A stretch of 64,000 bases of DNA, from positions 2,480,001 to 2,544,000 of the forward strand of contig NZ_CP056087.1 in NCBI RefSeq assembly GCF_001839655.2, written 5' to 3'. Both the position numbers and the translations under genes were made by a program. This DNA comes from Pseudomonas argentinensis. GTDB taxonomy: Bacteria > Pseudomonadota > Gammaproteobacteria > Pseudomonadales > Pseudomonadaceae. This document shows, one piece after another, positions 9,661-19,736 of this stretch; position 1 is the first letter of the stretch; the number at the start of each line of letters is the position of its first letter. A model generated the notes under the pieces. That model saw only the letters and a list, made by a program, of their open reading frames with translations. It was not told where the DNA came from and did not search any database.

Positions 9661-10259
9661 TGTGTCGCAAAAGAAGAGGGCGCAGGCCCCCACCTAATCT
9701 GGAAATCACCACATATCGTAGGAGCGCGCCATGCGCGCGAATTTCGCGGCATGAACTAGGCGTCCCCGCCCGCTCCCACAGGTTGGTCCGTAGGGCGGTG
9801 AAACGCCGGCCGCTCGTAGTCCGTAGGGCGGACCGGAACGCCGGCCGCTCGTAGCGTCAGCGAACAGTCCGCCGGTTCATGCCCGGTTCGACGCTCCAAC
9901 CCGCGCCGGGCCCTTTGAAGGCGTACTGCTTCGCGAACGGAACGCCGCCCGGGACGCCCTACATAGCTGATCTGGAAAACACACCATCTCTGGGAGCGCG
10001 CCAACCTTACGAATTTCGCGGGCATGGCCCGCTCCCACGTATCGCAACGCTGACTCGTAGGATGGGCGGATACCTTAATCGAGATACAAATCGGCTCGAA
10101 GTGCTTTCCGCTCTCGACACAATACAACCCCTCGTAGCCTGGGTTGAGCGAAGCGATACTCAGGGAGCGCAGATCGGTCTGCGCCGGCGGGTAGCAAGGC
10201 AACTCCGCCCACCAAATCAAAAAAACTCAGTTTTTTTAGTCAGTTAGCGGAAAAAGGTG
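9661..10259. repeat. Repeat-rich intergenic region: two REP-like palindromes and a tandem duplication
   Basis: About 600 bp without a credible gene. It has two diverged copies of an extragenic palindrome, GGAGCGCGCCA...GAATTTCGCGG...CGCTCCCAC, at about 9717-9781 and 9988-10039; each is preceded by related CTGGAAA(T/A)CAC wording, so the duplicated unit is longer than the palindrome. Between them is a tandem pair beginning GTCCGTAGGGCGG and ending CCGGCCGCTCGTA at 9786-9818 and 9819-9853. Near 10137-10165 is a CGTAGCCTGGGTTGAGCGAAGCG unit related to the repeat at 4.2 kb. Short open frames here read through these repeats and are not supported as genes. Confidence 0.7.
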
Positions 10260-10287
10260 TTGACTCTTTTTCGCGGCTCCGTAGAAT
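10260..10287 (+). promoter_or_regulatory. Sigma-70 promoter of tRNA-Val
   Basis: TTGACT (-35) and TAGAAT (-10) are separated by 16 bp; transcription would start about 6-7 nt before the tRNA. An A/T-rich upstream stretch (10217-10238) could act as an UP element. Confidence 0.8.
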
Positions 10288-10300
10288 GCGCACCCACAGC

Positions 10301-10377
10301 AGGCACATAGCTCAGTTGGTTAGAGCACCACCTTGACATGGTGGGGGTCGTTGGTTCGAATCCAATTGTGCCTACCA
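10301..10377 (+). tRNA. tRNA-Val (anticodon GAC)
   Basis: A 77-nt cloverleaf. Acceptor arms AGGCACA/TGTGCCT pair fully, the D arm is GCTC...GAGC, the anticodon stem CCACC/GGTGG encloses TTGACAT with anticodon GAC, the T arm has GGTTCGAATCC, and CCA is encoded. It reads GUC/GUU valine codons. It stands alone between its own promoter and terminator. Confidence 0.96.
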
Positions 10378-10385
10378 AATTCTTT

Positions 10386-10414
10386 AAATGGTCGCTTCGG
10401 CGGCCATTTTTTTT
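10386..10414 (+). terminator. Rho-independent terminator of tRNA-Val
   Basis: Stem AAATGGTCGC/GCGGCCATTT with a TTCG loop and an eight-T run, 9 nt after the encoded CCA. Confidence 0.92.
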
Positions 10415-10669
10415 GCGCGTTATTTTTGCGTTCTCGGTCGTGAGCCGCGCTCGCCGTTTCGGAAATTTTCGTAAATGGCCGGTTTGCCTTGTCAGGCCCG
10501 CTCGATTCTGAAAGCATCCACCGTTTCACACCTTCCAGTGACTGCGGTTCGTTCTCGGTTGGCCTCACGGCCCCTGCCTCTGTATGGCAGATACGCCACC
10601 GGATCGCTTACTGGCTCATCCCAACCCATGTGGCCTTTGGTAGAGGTCACCACTAGGAGAGGAGGCGCC

Positions 10670-12592
10670 ATGCCCACCATTACTCTTCCCGATGGCAGTC
10701 AGCGTTCGTTCGATCACCCGGTTTCCGTACTCGAGGTGGCGCAATCCATTGGCGCCGGCCTGGCCAAGGCCACCGTTGCCGGCAAGGTCGACGGTCGTCT
10801 GGTCGACGCCTGCGACCTGATCGAGAACGACGCGACCCTGCAGATCATCACGCCGAAGGATGCGGAGGGTGTCGAGATCATCCGCCACTCCTGCGCCCAC
10901 CTGGTCGGCCACGCGGTCAAGCAGCTGTACCCGACTGCGCGCATGGTCATCGGCCCGGTCATCGACGATGGCTTCTACTACGACATCGCCTACGAGCGCC
11001 CCTTCACGCCTGAAGACGTGACCGCCATCGAAGCGCGCATGAAGGAGCTGATCGACAAGGACTACGACGTCATCAAGAAGGTGACGCCGCGTGCCGACGT
11101 CATCGAGGTGTTCAAGTCCCGTGGCGAAGACTACAAGCTGCGCCTGGTCGACGACATGCCGGACGAGCAGGCCATGGGCCTGTACTACCACGAAGAGTAC
11201 GTGGACATGTGCCGTGGCCCGCACGTGCCCAACACCCGCTTTCTCAAGGCATTCAAGCTGACCAAGCTGTCCGGCGCCTACTGGCGTGGCGATGCCAAGA
11301 ACGAGCAGTTGCAGCGCGTCTACGGCACGGCCTGGGCGGACAAGAAGCAACTGGCGGCCTACATCCAGCGCATCGAGGAAGCCGAGAAGCGCGACCACCG
11401 CAAGATCGGCAAGCAGCTCGACCTCTTCCACCTGCAGGAAGAAGCCCCGGGTATGGTGTTCTGGCACGCCAACGGCTGGACCGTCTACCAGGTGCTCGAG
11501 CAGTACATGCGTCAGGTGCAGCGCGAGAACGGCTACCTGGAAATCAAGACCCCGCAGGTCGTCGACCGCATCCTCTGGGAGCGTTCCGGCCACTGGTCCA
11601 ACTATGCCGAGAACATGTTCACCACCTCCTCGGAAAGCCGTGACTACGCGGTGAAGCCGATGAACTGCCCATGCCACGTGCAGGTGTTCAACCAGGGCCT
11701 GAAGTCCTACCGCGATCTGCCGCTGCGCCTCGCCGAGTTCGGCGCCTGCCACCGCAACGAGCCGTCCGGCGCGCTGCACGGCATCATGCGCGTGCGTGGC
11801 TTCGTGCAGGACGATGCGCATATCTTCTGCACCGAGGAACAGGTGAAGACGGAAGCGGCCGATTTCATCAAGCTGACCCTGGACGTCTACAAGGACTTCG
11901 GTTTCACCGACATCGCCATGAAGCTGTCGACCCGCCCGGCCAAGCGCGTGGGCTCCGAAGAGCTGTGGGATCGCGCCGAAGGCGCCCTGGCCGACGCCCT
12001 GAACGAATCCGGCCTGGAGTGGGAATACCAGCCGGGCGAGGGCGCGTTCTACGGCCCGAAGATCGAGTTCACCCTGCGCGACTGCCTCGGCCGTAACTGG
12101 CAGTGCGGCACCCTGCAGTACGACCCGAACCTGCCGGAGCGCCTGGACGCCAGCTATATCGCCGAAGACAACAGCCGCGTGCGCCCGGTCATGCTGCACC
12201 GCGCCATCCTCGGTTCCTTCGAACGCTTCATCGGCATGCTGATCGAGCACTACGCCGGTGTGTTCCCGGCGTGGCTGGCGCCGACCCAGGCGGTGATCAT
12301 GAACATCACCGACAAACAGGCCGATTTCGCCCTCGAGGTGGAAAAAACGTTGAATCAAAACGGATTTCGTGCCAAGTCAGACTTGAGGAACGAGAAGATT
12401 GGCTTTAAAATCCGCGAGCATACTTTGCTCAAGGTTCCCTATCTGCTGGTAATCGGCGATCGGGAAGTCGAGACAAGAACTGTCGCTGTGCGCACTCGTG
12501 AGGGTGCCGATCTGGGCTCCATGCCCGTCGCTCAATTCACTGAATTGCTCGCGCAAGCGGTTTCCCGGCGTGGTCGCCAAGAATTGGAGTAA
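10670..12592 (+). CDS. thrS: Threonyl-tRNA synthetase
   Basis: A 640-residue class II aminoacyl-tRNA synthetase. The N-terminal TGS domain (residues 1-61) is followed by the editing domain ([16 protein letters not shown] and the zinc-type HxxxH/C elements), then the catalytic core with motif 2 [15 protein letters not shown] and motif 3 [13 protein letters not shown], and the anticodon-binding domain. It charges tRNA-Thr. ATG 10670 follows a strong AGGAGAGGAGGC Shine-Dalgarno; the open frame begins 65 codons earlier without homology. It heads the conserved thrS-infC-rpmI-rplT block. Confidence 0.98.
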   Translation: MPTITLPDGSQRSFDHPVSVLEVAQSIGAGLAKATVAGKVDGRLVDACDLIENDATLQIITPKDAEGVEIIRHSCAHLVGHAVKQLYPTARMVIGPVIDDGFYYDIAYERPFTPEDVTAIEARMKELIDKDYDVIKKVTPRADVIEVFKSRGEDYKLRLVDDMPDEQAMGLYYHEEYVDMCRGPHVPNTRFLKAFKLTKLSGAYWRGDAKNEQLQRVYGTAWADKKQLAAYIQRIEEAEKRDHRKIGKQLDLFHLQEEAPGMVFWHANGWTVYQVLEQYMRQVQRENGYLEIKTPQVVDRILWERSGHWSNYAENMFTTSSESRDYAVKPMNCPCHVQVFNQGLKSYRDLPLRLAEFGACHRNEPSGALHGIMRVRGFVQDDAHIFCTEEQVKTEAADFIKLTLDVYKDFGFTDIAMKLSTRPAKRVGSEELWDRAEGALADALNESGLEWEYQPGEGAFYGPKIEFTLRDCLGRNWQCGTLQYDPNLPERLDASYIAEDNSRVRPVMLHRAILGSFERFIGMLIEHYAGVFPAWLAPTQAVIMNITDKQADFALEVEKTLNQNGFRAKSDLRNEKIGFKIREHTLLKVPYLLVIGDREVETRTVAVRTREGADLGSMPVAQFTELLAQAVSRRGRQELE

Positions 12593-12594
12593 TC

Positions 12595-13143
12595 ATTATT
12601 AAGCGTGATATGAGACAAGATAAACGAGGCGCCCCGAAGGCTCCGATCAACGAGAATATCTCGGCACGCGAGGTTCGGTTAATTGGCGCTGACGGTGAGC
12701 AAATTGGCATCGTCTCTATTGATGAAGCGCTTAGGATCGCTGAAGAGGCCAAGCTGGACCTGGTAGAAATCTCTGCCGACGCCCAGCCGCCTGTGTGCAG
12801 GATCATGGACTACGGCAAGCACCTCTTCGAGAAGAAGAAGCAAGCTGCCATTGCCAAGAAGAACCAGCACCAGCAGCAGATCAAGGAAATCAAGTTTCGT
12901 CCAGGGACGGAAGAAGGGGATTACCAGGTAAAACTACGCAACCTGGTACGTTTCCTGATGGAAGGGGACAAGGCCAAGATCTCTCTGAGATTTCGTGGTC
13001 GTGAGATGGCCCACCAGGAGCTGGGTATGGAACTGTTGAAGCGGGTCGAAGCCGACCTCGCCGAACACGGTACCGTCGAACAGCATCCTAAGATGGAAGG
13101 ACGCCAGCTAATGATGGTCATCGCTCCCAAACGCAAGAAATAA
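12595..13143 (+). CDS. infC: Translation initiation factor IF-3 (rare start codon)
   Basis: The gene encodes IF-3, about 182 residues, which binds the 30S subunit and discriminates against non-canonical start codons. The N-domain has the [19 protein letters not shown] opening and the C-domain has the conserved [20 protein letters not shown] and [15 protein letters not shown] segments. The first in-frame ATG (12610) would cut the family N-terminus (MIIKR-type). Just upstream lie two consecutive ATT codons (12595 and 12598) with GGAG at 12586-12589. An AUU start is the known self-regulation device of infC, so 12595 is chosen; 12598 or ATC 12592 remain possible. Confidence 0.93.
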   Translation: MIKRDMRQDKRGAPKAPINENISAREVRLIGADGEQIGIVSIDEALRIAEEAKLDLVEISADAQPPVCRIMDYGKHLFEKKKQAAIAKKNQHQQQIKEIKFRPGTEEGDYQVKLRNLVRFLMEGDKAKISLRFRGREMAHQELGMELLKRVEADLAEHGTVEQHPKMEGRQLMMVIAPKRKK

Positions 13144-13202
13144 CCTCCAGGGCACGGCAGGCCTTATGGTTATCTATATCAACTGAATGCGGAGTTACGA
13201 AC

Positions 13203-13397
13203 ATGCCAAAGATGAAAACCAAGAGCGGCGCTGCCAAGCGCTTTCTCAAAACGGCTGCGGGCTTCAAGCACAAGCATGCTTTCAAGAGCCACATCCTGAC
13301 CAAGATGTCCACCAAGCGTAAGCGTCAACTTCGCGGTAGCGAACTGATGCATCCGTCGGACAAGGCAAAAGTCGAGCGCATGCTGCGCGTTCGTTAA
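13203..13397 (+). CDS. rpmI: 50S ribosomal protein L35
   Basis: A 64-residue, strongly basic protein with the family opening [20 protein letters not shown] and the [16 protein letters not shown] segment. It belongs to the large ribosomal subunit. It lies 59 nt after infC and 27 nt before rplT, the conserved order. In E. coli L20 represses this group at the mRNA level; no pseudoknot could be confirmed by eye here. Confidence 0.97.
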   Translation: MPKMKTKSGAAKRFLKTAAGFKHKHAFKSHILTKMSTKRKRQLRGSELMHPSDKAKVERMLRVR

Positions 13398-13424
13398 TCT
13401 CGGTCAAGATAGAGGAAATTACTC

Positions 13425-13781
13425 ATGGCTCGTGTTAAGCGTGGCGTTATCGCTCGTGCTCGTCACAAAAAAATCCTGAAACTGGCTAAAGGCTACTACG
13501 GCGCACGTTCGCGTGTATTCCGTGTTGCCAAGCAGGCTGTCATCAAGGCGGGTCAATACGCCTACCGTGACCGTCGCCAGAAGAAGCGTCAGTTCCGCGC
13601 TCTGTGGATCGCTCGTATCAACGCTGGTGCGCGCATCAACGGTCTGTCCTACAGCCGTCTGATCGCTGGCCTGAAAAAAGCGTCGATCGAAATCGACCGC
13701 AAGGTTCTGGCTGATCTGGCAGTGAACGAAAAAGCGGCGTTTGCTGCGATTGTCGAGAAAGCGAAAGCCGTACTGGCTTAA
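13425..13781 (+). CDS. rplT: 50S ribosomal protein L20
   Basis: A 118-residue basic protein, [20 protein letters not shown] onward, with the family segments [16 protein letters not shown] and [16 protein letters not shown]. It is needed for early 50S assembly and is the autoregulator of the infC-rpmI-rplT group in enterobacteria. AGAGGAAA provides the Shine-Dalgarno. Confidence 0.97.
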   Translation: MARVKRGVIARARHKKILKLAKGYYGARSRVFRVAKQAVIKAGQYAYRDRRQKKRQFRALWIARINAGARINGLSYSRLIAGLKKASIEIDRKVLADLAVNEKAAFAAIVEKAKAVLA

Positions 13782-13858
13782 GTCCCCGACAATCACCGGG
13801 TTTCCCGGTGCAGTAGAGGCGACAGGCGTAACCCGCAGGTCGACTCTAAACGTCATCG

Positions 13859-13893
13859 ACAGGGGAAGAGCCTTCAAGCTCTTCCCCTGTTTC
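13859..13893 (+). terminator. Terminator or attenuator hairpin before pheS
   Basis: A 13-bp stem (ACAGGGGAAGAGC/GCTCTTCCCCTGT) with a 6-nt loop and a short T stretch lies between rplT and pheS. It can end the ribosomal-protein transcript. In enterobacteria pheST is attenuated through a Phe-rich leader; no convincing leader peptide is seen here. Confidence 0.7.
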
Positions 13894-13910
13894 GTATCTG
13901 GAGTCTGTAA

Positions 13911-14927
<1,017 letters not shown>

Positions 14928-14971
14928 TAACGCGCACTTTGTAATCGAATTCGATCAGGAGAACAGACAAC

Positions 14972-17347
14972 ATGAAATTCAGTGAACAGTGGCTGCGCAG
15001 CTGGGTGAGCCCCCAGGCGACCCGTGACGAACTGGTCGCGCGCCTGTCCATGGCCGGCCTGGAAGTCGACAGCGTCAGCCCGGTGGCCGGTGCCTTCAGC
15101 GGCGTGGTCGTCGGTGAGGTGCTGAGCACCGAACAGCACCCCGATGCCGACAAGCTGCGCGTGTGCCAGGTCAGCAACGGCAGCGAAACCTTCCAGGTGG
15201 TGTGCGGCGCGCCGAACGTGCGGCCCGGCCTGAAGATCCCCTTCGCCATGATCAGCGCCGAACTGCCCGGCGACTTCAAGATCAAGAAGGCCAAGCTGCG
15301 CGGCGTCGAGTCCAACGGCATGCTCTGCTCGGCTTCCGAACTGCAGATCAGCGAAGACAACGACGGCCTGCTGGAGCTGCCGGCCGACGCGCCGGTGGGC
15401 CAGGACATCCGCGAGTACTTCGAACTCAACGACGTCAGCATCGAGGTCGACCTGACCCCCAACCGCGGCGACTGCCTGTCGCTGGCCGGTCTGGCCCGTG
15501 AAGTCGGTGCTCTGTACGACGCGCCGGTCACTCGCCCGCAGGTCGCTGCAGTCGCCCCGGCCCACGATGAAGTGCGCCCGGTCGAAGTGCTGGCCCCGCA
15601 GGCCTGTCCGCGTTACCTGGGCCGCGTGGTGCGCAATGTCGACCTGTCCAAGCCGACCCCGCGCTGGATGGTCGAGCGCCTGCGCCGCGCCGACGTGCGC
15701 AGCATCGATGCCGCCGTCGACGTCACCAACTACGTGATGCTCGAACTTGGCCAGCCGATGCACGCCTTCGACCTGGACGTGATCCAGGGCGGCATTCGCG
15801 TGCGCATGGCCGAAGAGGGCGAGAAGCTGGTGCTGCTCGACGGCCAGGAAGTCACCCTGCGTGCCGACACCCTGGTGATCGCCGACCACCAGCGCGCCCT
15901 GGCCATCGCCGGCGTGATGGGCGGCGAGCACAGCGGCGTCAGCGCCACCACTCGCGATCTGTTCCTGGAAAGCGCCTTTTTCGACACCATCGCCGTGGCT
16001 GGCAAGGCCCGTTCCTACGGCCTGCACACCGATTCCTCGCACCGCTTCGAGCGTGGCGTTGACTCGCAACTGGCCCGCGAAGCCATGGAGCGCGCCACCG
16101 CCCTGTTGCTGGAGATCGTCGGCGGCGAAGCTGGCCCGATCATCGAGGCGGTGGACGAGGCGCAACTGCCAGACATCGCACCGATCAGCCTGCGTGGCGA
16201 ACGTGTCGAGCAGATGCTCGGCCTCAAGCTCGACGACGAGGTGATCGTCAAACTGCTGGGCGCCCTGGGCCTGGGTATCGAAGGCGGAGCAGGGCAGTGG
16301 CAGGTCAAGGTGCCGAGCCATCGCTTCGATATCAGCCTGGAAGTCGACCTGATCGAAGAGCTGGCCCGCCTGTATGGCTACAACCGCCTGCCGGTGCGTT
16401 ACCCGCAAGCGCGCCTGGCGCCGCAGACCAAGGCCGAGGCCGTGGCCGACCTGCCGGTGCTGCGCCGCCTGCTGGTGGCCCGCGGTTACCAGGAAGCGAT
16501 CACCTACAGCTTTATCGATCCCAAGCTGTTCGAGCTGTTCAGCCCGGGCGTCAAGCCGCTGACCCTGGCCAACCCGATCTCCGCCGACATGGCCGCCATG
16601 CGCGCCTCGCTGTGGCCGGGCCTGGTCAAGGCCGTGGAGCACAACCTCAACCGTCAGCAGTCCCGCGTGCGCCTGTTCGAAAGCGGCCTGCGCTTCGTCG
16701 GTCAGCTGGACGAGCTCAAGCAGGAGCCGATGCTCGCCGGCGTGGTCACCGGCAGCCGCCTGCCGGAAAGCTGGGCCCATGGCCGTGACAGCGTCGACTT
16801 CTTCGACGCCAAGGCCGACGTGGAAGCCCTGCTGGCCGCTGCAGGCGATGCCGCCAGCTTCGCTTTCGTGCCGGGCGAGCACAGCGCCCTGCACCCGGGC
16901 CAGACTGCACGCATCGAGCGTGACGGTCGTCTGGTCGGCTATCTGGGTGCCATTCACCCGGAACTGGCCAAGACCCTCGGCCTGGATCAGCCGCTGTTCC
17001 TGTTCGAGCTGCTGCTGAGCGAAATCACCGGGGGTCGCATGCCGGCGTTCAAGGAGCTGTCGCGCTTCCCGGAAGTGCGTCGTGACCTGGCGCTGCTGGT
17101 CGACCGAGACGTGCCTGCCCAGAACCTGTTGGCCGACATTCGCGAGCAGGCCGGCGAGTGGCTCACCGACCTCAGGTTGTTTGATGTTTATCAGGGTAAA
17201 GGTATTGATCCGCTTAGAAAAAGCCTGGCGGTCGGCTTGACCTGGCAGCATCCATCGCGCACTCTAAATGACGATGAGGTGAGCACCGCCACGCAAAACA
17301 TCCTCACCTCCCTGGAACAAAGGTTCAACGCCACGTTAAGGAACTAG
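14972..17347 (+). CDS. pheT: Phenylalanyl-tRNA synthetase beta subunit
   Basis: A 791-residue partner of PheS. It has the N-terminal EMAP/OB tRNA-binding domain (residues about 40-150, ADKLRVCQV), the B3/B4 editing domain, the inactive class II-like core and the C-terminal ferredoxin-like anticodon-binding domain (SRFPEVRRDLALLVDRDV). The Shine-Dalgarno is CAGGAGA. Length and order are normal. IhfA starts 3 nt after its stop. Confidence 0.98.
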   Translation: MKFSEQWLRSWVSPQATRDELVARLSMAGLEVDSVSPVAGAFSGVVVGEVLSTEQHPDADKLRVCQVSNGSETFQVVCGAPNVRPGLKIPFAMISAELPGDFKIKKAKLRGVESNGMLCSASELQISEDNDGLLELPADAPVGQDIREYFELNDVSIEVDLTPNRGDCLSLAGLAREVGALYDAPVTRPQVAAVAPAHDEVRPVEVLAPQACPRYLGRVVRNVDLSKPTPRWMVERLRRADVRSIDAAVDVTNYVMLELGQPMHAFDLDVIQGGIRVRMAEEGEKLVLLDGQEVTLRADTLVIADHQRALAIAGVMGGEHSGVSATTRDLFLESAFFDTIAVAGKARSYGLHTDSSHRFERGVDSQLAREAMERATALLLEIVGGEAGPIIEAVDEAQLPDIAPISLRGERVEQMLGLKLDDEVIVKLLGALGLGIEGGAGQWQVKVPSHRFDISLEVDLIEELARLYGYNRLPVRYPQARLAPQTKAEAVADLPVLRRLLVARGYQEAITYSFIDPKLFELFSPGVKPLTLANPISADMAAMRASLWPGLVKAVEHNLNRQQSRVRLFESGLRFVGQLDELKQEPMLAGVVTGSRLPESWAHGRDSVDFFDAKADVEALLAAAGDAASFAFVPGEHSALHPGQTARIERDGRLVGYLGAIHPELAKTLGLDQPLFLFELLLSEITGGRMPAFKELSRFPEVRRDLALLVDRDVPAQNLLADIREQAGEWLTDLRLFDVYQGKGIDPLRKSLAVGLTWQHPSRTLNDDEVSTATQNILTSLEQRFNATLRN

Positions 17348-17350
17348 CGT

Positions 17351-17653
17351 ATGGGGGCACTGACGAAAGCTGAGATGGCCGAACGTCTGTACGATGAGCT
17401 GGGCCTGAACAAACGAGAAGCCAAGGAACTGGTGGAGCTCTTCTTCGAAGAAATCCGCCAGGCACTGGAACTCAATGAGCAGGTGAAGCTCTCAGGCTTC
17501 GGTAACTTCGATCTGCGCGATAAGCGTCAGCGCCCCGGTCGTAATCCAAAAACAGGGGAGGAGATCCCGATCACGGCCCGCCGTGTCGTGACCTTCCGCC
17601 CCGGCCAGAAGCTCAAAGCCAGGGTTGAAGCCTATGCTGGAACCAAGTCATAA
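17351..17653 (+). CDS. ihfA: Integration host factor alpha subunit
   Basis: A 100-residue HU-fold DNA-bending protein; it pairs with IhfB. The DNA-gripping arm [19 protein letters not shown], including the intercalating proline, is present. IHF shapes promoters, replication origins and phage or ICE integration sites. It starts 3 nt after pheT, the standard gammaproteobacterial arrangement, and overlaps the next gene by 20 nt. Confidence 0.97.
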   Translation: MGALTKAEMAERLYDELGLNKREAKELVELFFEEIRQALELNEQVKLSGFGNFDLRDKRQRPGRNPKTGEEIPITARRVVTFRPGQKLKARVEAYAGTKS

Positions 17654-17990
17654 CGACGAACTGCCTGTCATACCCGGCAAGCGGTACTTCACCATCGGCG
17701 AGGTCAGTGAACTCTGTGCGGTCAAACCGCACGTGCTTCGTTACTGGGAGCAGGAGTTTCCACAGCTCAACCCGGTCAAACGCCGCGGCAACCGTCGGTA
17801 TTACCAGCGCCAGGACGTGCTGATGATCCGTCAGATCCGCGCCTTGCTGTACGACCAGGGTTTTACCATCGGTGGCGCACGCCTGCGCCTGACCGGCGAA
17901 GAAGCCAAGGACGACACCACCCAGTACAAGCAACTCATCAAGCAGATGATCGCCGAGCTGGAAGATGTACTCCACGTCCTGCGCAAATGA
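17634..17990 (+). CDS. MerR-family transcriptional regulator
   Basis: A 118-residue regulator with a MerR winged helix ([21 protein letters not shown]) and a short C-terminal coiled coil ([17 protein letters not shown]) but no metal- or drug-binding extension. It is the conserved small MerR gene that follows ihfA in pseudomonads; target genes are not known. The start at 17634 (MLEPSHNDE) lies inside the end of ihfA, indicating coupled translation. Confidence 0.92.
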   Translation: MLEPSHNDELPVIPGKRYFTIGEVSELCAVKPHVLRYWEQEFPQLNPVKRRGNRRYYQRQDVLMIRQIRALLYDQGFTIGGARLRLTGEEAKDDTTQYKQLIKQMIAELEDVLHVLRK

Positions 17991-18006
17991 ATTCGAAGAA
18001 AAACCT

Positions 18007-18034
18007 TCCACAATTCAGATGCTTAGTTTATAGT
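18007..18034 (+). promoter_or_regulatory. Probable promoter of tRNA-Pro
   Basis: TATAGT at 18029-18034 is a good -10 box; TCCACA at 18007-18012 is a weak -35 box at 16 bp spacing. The tRNA begins 44 nt downstream. Confidence 0.55.
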
Positions 18035-18078
18035 CTCTCCCGCTTTCGGCTAACGCCGAAGGCACCAGCAACACCCGT

Positions 18079-18155
18079 CGGGGCGTAGCGCAGCCCGGTA
18101 GCGCACTTGCATGGGGTGCAAGGGGTCGAGTGTTCGAATCACTCCGTCCCGACCA
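18079..18155 (+). tRNA. tRNA-Pro (anticodon GGG)
   Basis: A 77-nt cloverleaf with acceptor arms CGGGGCG/CGTCCCG (one G-T pair), anticodon stem CTTGC/GCAAG enclosing ATGGGGT (anticodon GGG), T arm with GTTCGAATC, and encoded CCA. It reads CCC/CCU codons. In P. aeruginosa the corresponding tRNA next to ihfA is, to my knowledge, a known insertion point for genomic islands; accessory genes start right after it here too. Confidence 0.96.
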
Positions 18156-18167
18156 AAATACCCTAGA

Positions 18168-18203
18168 AAATCCAGCCACTTAACGGTGGCTGGATTTTTT
18201 TAT
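18168..18203 (+). terminator. Rho-independent terminator of tRNA-Pro
   Basis: A stem of about 11-12 bp (AATCCAGCCAC/GTGGCTGGATT) is followed by seven T's, 13 nt after the tRNA CCA. Confidence 0.92.
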
Positions 18204-18395
18204 GCCTGAAGGTTTTTGAGGGCTTTCGATTTTTCCCTCCCCACTGGTGATTGTGGCCCTACAGATGCTGTTCCGGTCGGGCTGCCGAGCTAACGGTCAT
18301 GCGGCCCGGTCTCAGTAAGGTATGATTCCGAAGGAAGGGTTTGCAGGCTAATATGAGACCGTTCAGGCGACCCTGGAAACGGGTGAGGAGGAGTT

Positions 18396-18668
18396 ATGGT
18401 GAAGGCAGTCAAGAAAGCCTTATCTGAGAAAGCTACCCAGGAGCTTGAGGCCCAAATTCCGGAAAAGGCGTCACTGGCAACCAAGCAGGCTTATGAGAAA
18501 GCCAAAGCTTCTGGCCTGACCGTCCTGCTGTCGAGAGACGGATTCATAATTGCCGAGTGTGCAGATGGCACTGAGCAGATAGTTCGTGCTTCCAAACCTC
18601 GCCGGAAGGTGAAAGCTGGCGTTGCCCTCGAGCTCGGCTCTGGAGTCCTGGTGAATGCCGGGGCCTAG
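18396..18668 (+). CDS. Putative antitoxin paired with zeta-type toxin
   Basis: A 90-residue protein of no family I recognise. It has a lysine/glutamate-rich helical N-terminus, a short hydrophobic strand (GLTVLLSRDGFIIAECADG) and a basic stretch (SKPRRKVKAGVALELG). Its last 14 nt overlap a zeta-toxin-like kinase gene, the order usual for type II antitoxin-toxin pairs, so an antitoxin role is inferred from position and size. Base composition is lower in GC than the translation genes upstream. A GGAGGAG Shine-Dalgarno precedes ATG 18396. Confidence 0.7.
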   Translation: MVKAVKKALSEKATQELEAQIPEKASLATKQAYEKAKASGLTVLLSRDGFIIAECADGTEQIVRASKPRRKVKAGVALELGSGVLVNAGA

Positions 18669-19398
18669 ACTCCGTGTCTTCGCGGGTCCCAATGGCTCTG
18701 GCAAGAGCACCATCAAACGTATCCTCGATCCTGAGCTGATCTACATTTACGTCAATGCCGATGATCTGGAGCGCGAAGCCAAGGATGGCGGAGCTATCGA
18801 TATGGCTCCTTTTGCGATAAATCCCACTCAGCAAGTGTTCCGCGACTTCTTCGTTTCTCATCCTTTGATCGCTAGAGAGCAGTTGGCATCTCAAGCCGAG
18901 CATTTCACCATTGCCGGTCAGGCGTTAGTAACCAGTGGTATCGAGGTGCAGTCCTATCATGCCTCGGTCATCGCCGACTTCATCAGACACCAGTTGCTCG
19001 ATCGTGGTGCGAGTTTCACCTTCGAGACAGTCATGTCAGACCGTTCCAAGGTTGAGTTCATCAAAAAGGCCAAGGGCCTCGGGTATCGCACCTACCTGTA
19101 CTTCGTGGCGACTGAAGATCCAGAGATCAACATCAACAGGGTCGCTATCCGTGTAAGAGAGGGCGGCCATGATGTTACGCCAGATAAAGTGCGTTCCCGC
19201 TATGGCAGATGCCTGGAGCTGCTACCGGAAGCTATTCAGGTGACCAGTAGGGCTTATCTCTTCGACAACTCAGGGGCGGAAGCCGTGCTTGAGGTGGAAA
19301 TTACTGCCGCTTCGACCGTCGAGTTCAAATTCGACGAAGTGCCGGAGTGGTGCAGTGCTGCGGTTGACGCGCTCGAGCAATTGGCTGGAAAAAAATAG
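18655..19398 (+). CDS. Zeta-toxin-like P-loop kinase
   Basis: A 247-residue AAA/zeta-toxin-family protein. The Walker A motif GPNGSGKST is at residues 11-19, a zeta-like NADDLEREA segment follows, and FTFETVMSD and GYRTYLYFVATEDPEININRVAIRV match the family core. Zeta toxins phosphorylate UDP-N-acetylglucosamine and block cell-wall synthesis; whether this one does is not shown. It overlaps the putative antitoxin gene by 14 nt. The pair sits directly downstream of tRNA-Pro and is probably acquired. Confidence 0.85.
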   Translation: MPGPRLRVFAGPNGSGKSTIKRILDPELIYIYVNADDLEREAKDGGAIDMAPFAINPTQQVFRDFFVSHPLIAREQLASQAEHFTIAGQALVTSGIEVQSYHASVIADFIRHQLLDRGASFTFETVMSDRSKVEFIKKAKGLGYRTYLYFVATEDPEININRVAIRVREGGHDVTPDKVRSRYGRCLELLPEAIQVTSRAYLFDNSGAEAVLEVEITAASTVEFKFDEVPEWCSAAVDALEQLAGKK

Positions 19399-19504
19399 AC
19401 CATTTGTGGGAAAGATGAACTGTAGGTTGCTGCAGCAAGAGCCGGCGCTGGTCCCGGCGCCTCTTGCTCAACTAATCGACGGCCCGCGCTGGCGACCCAG
19501 GTTG

Positions 19505-19700
19505 TCATGACGCGCTGTTGTCCTGAATCACTGTCGATACGCTCTGCCCAAGCGTCTGCTCGATCACGGCTTCCACGGCACCAGGCTGGAGCCGGTGCCG
19601 TTGTCGAGCAGGGCATAACGGCAGCTGGCCAGTTGCATACTGCGCCCGTTTCTTCAGCTCTGGCCCTGGCTTACTTCCAGGCCGTCTTGTTGACTCGACG
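19505..19700 (-). pseudogene. Degraded 3' end of a DUF3363-type relaxase
   Basis: On the minus strand two frames read together as QLASCRYALLDNGTGSSLVPWKP then VIEQTLGQSVSTVIQDN (split here by one missing base near 19576). The pattern SGRYAM-DDG-GFSLVPWKPVIEQ-LGQ is the C-terminus of DUF3363-containing VirD2-like relaxases of conjugative elements, from memory. A further frame disturbance lies upstream. Only the tail survives, so this is a scar of a mobile element. The remainder of 19399-19736 shows nothing else I can name. Confidence 0.5.
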
Positions 19701-19736
19701 AACCGCAGCGGCTTCGCTTTGCTTGGCAGTGCCTGG

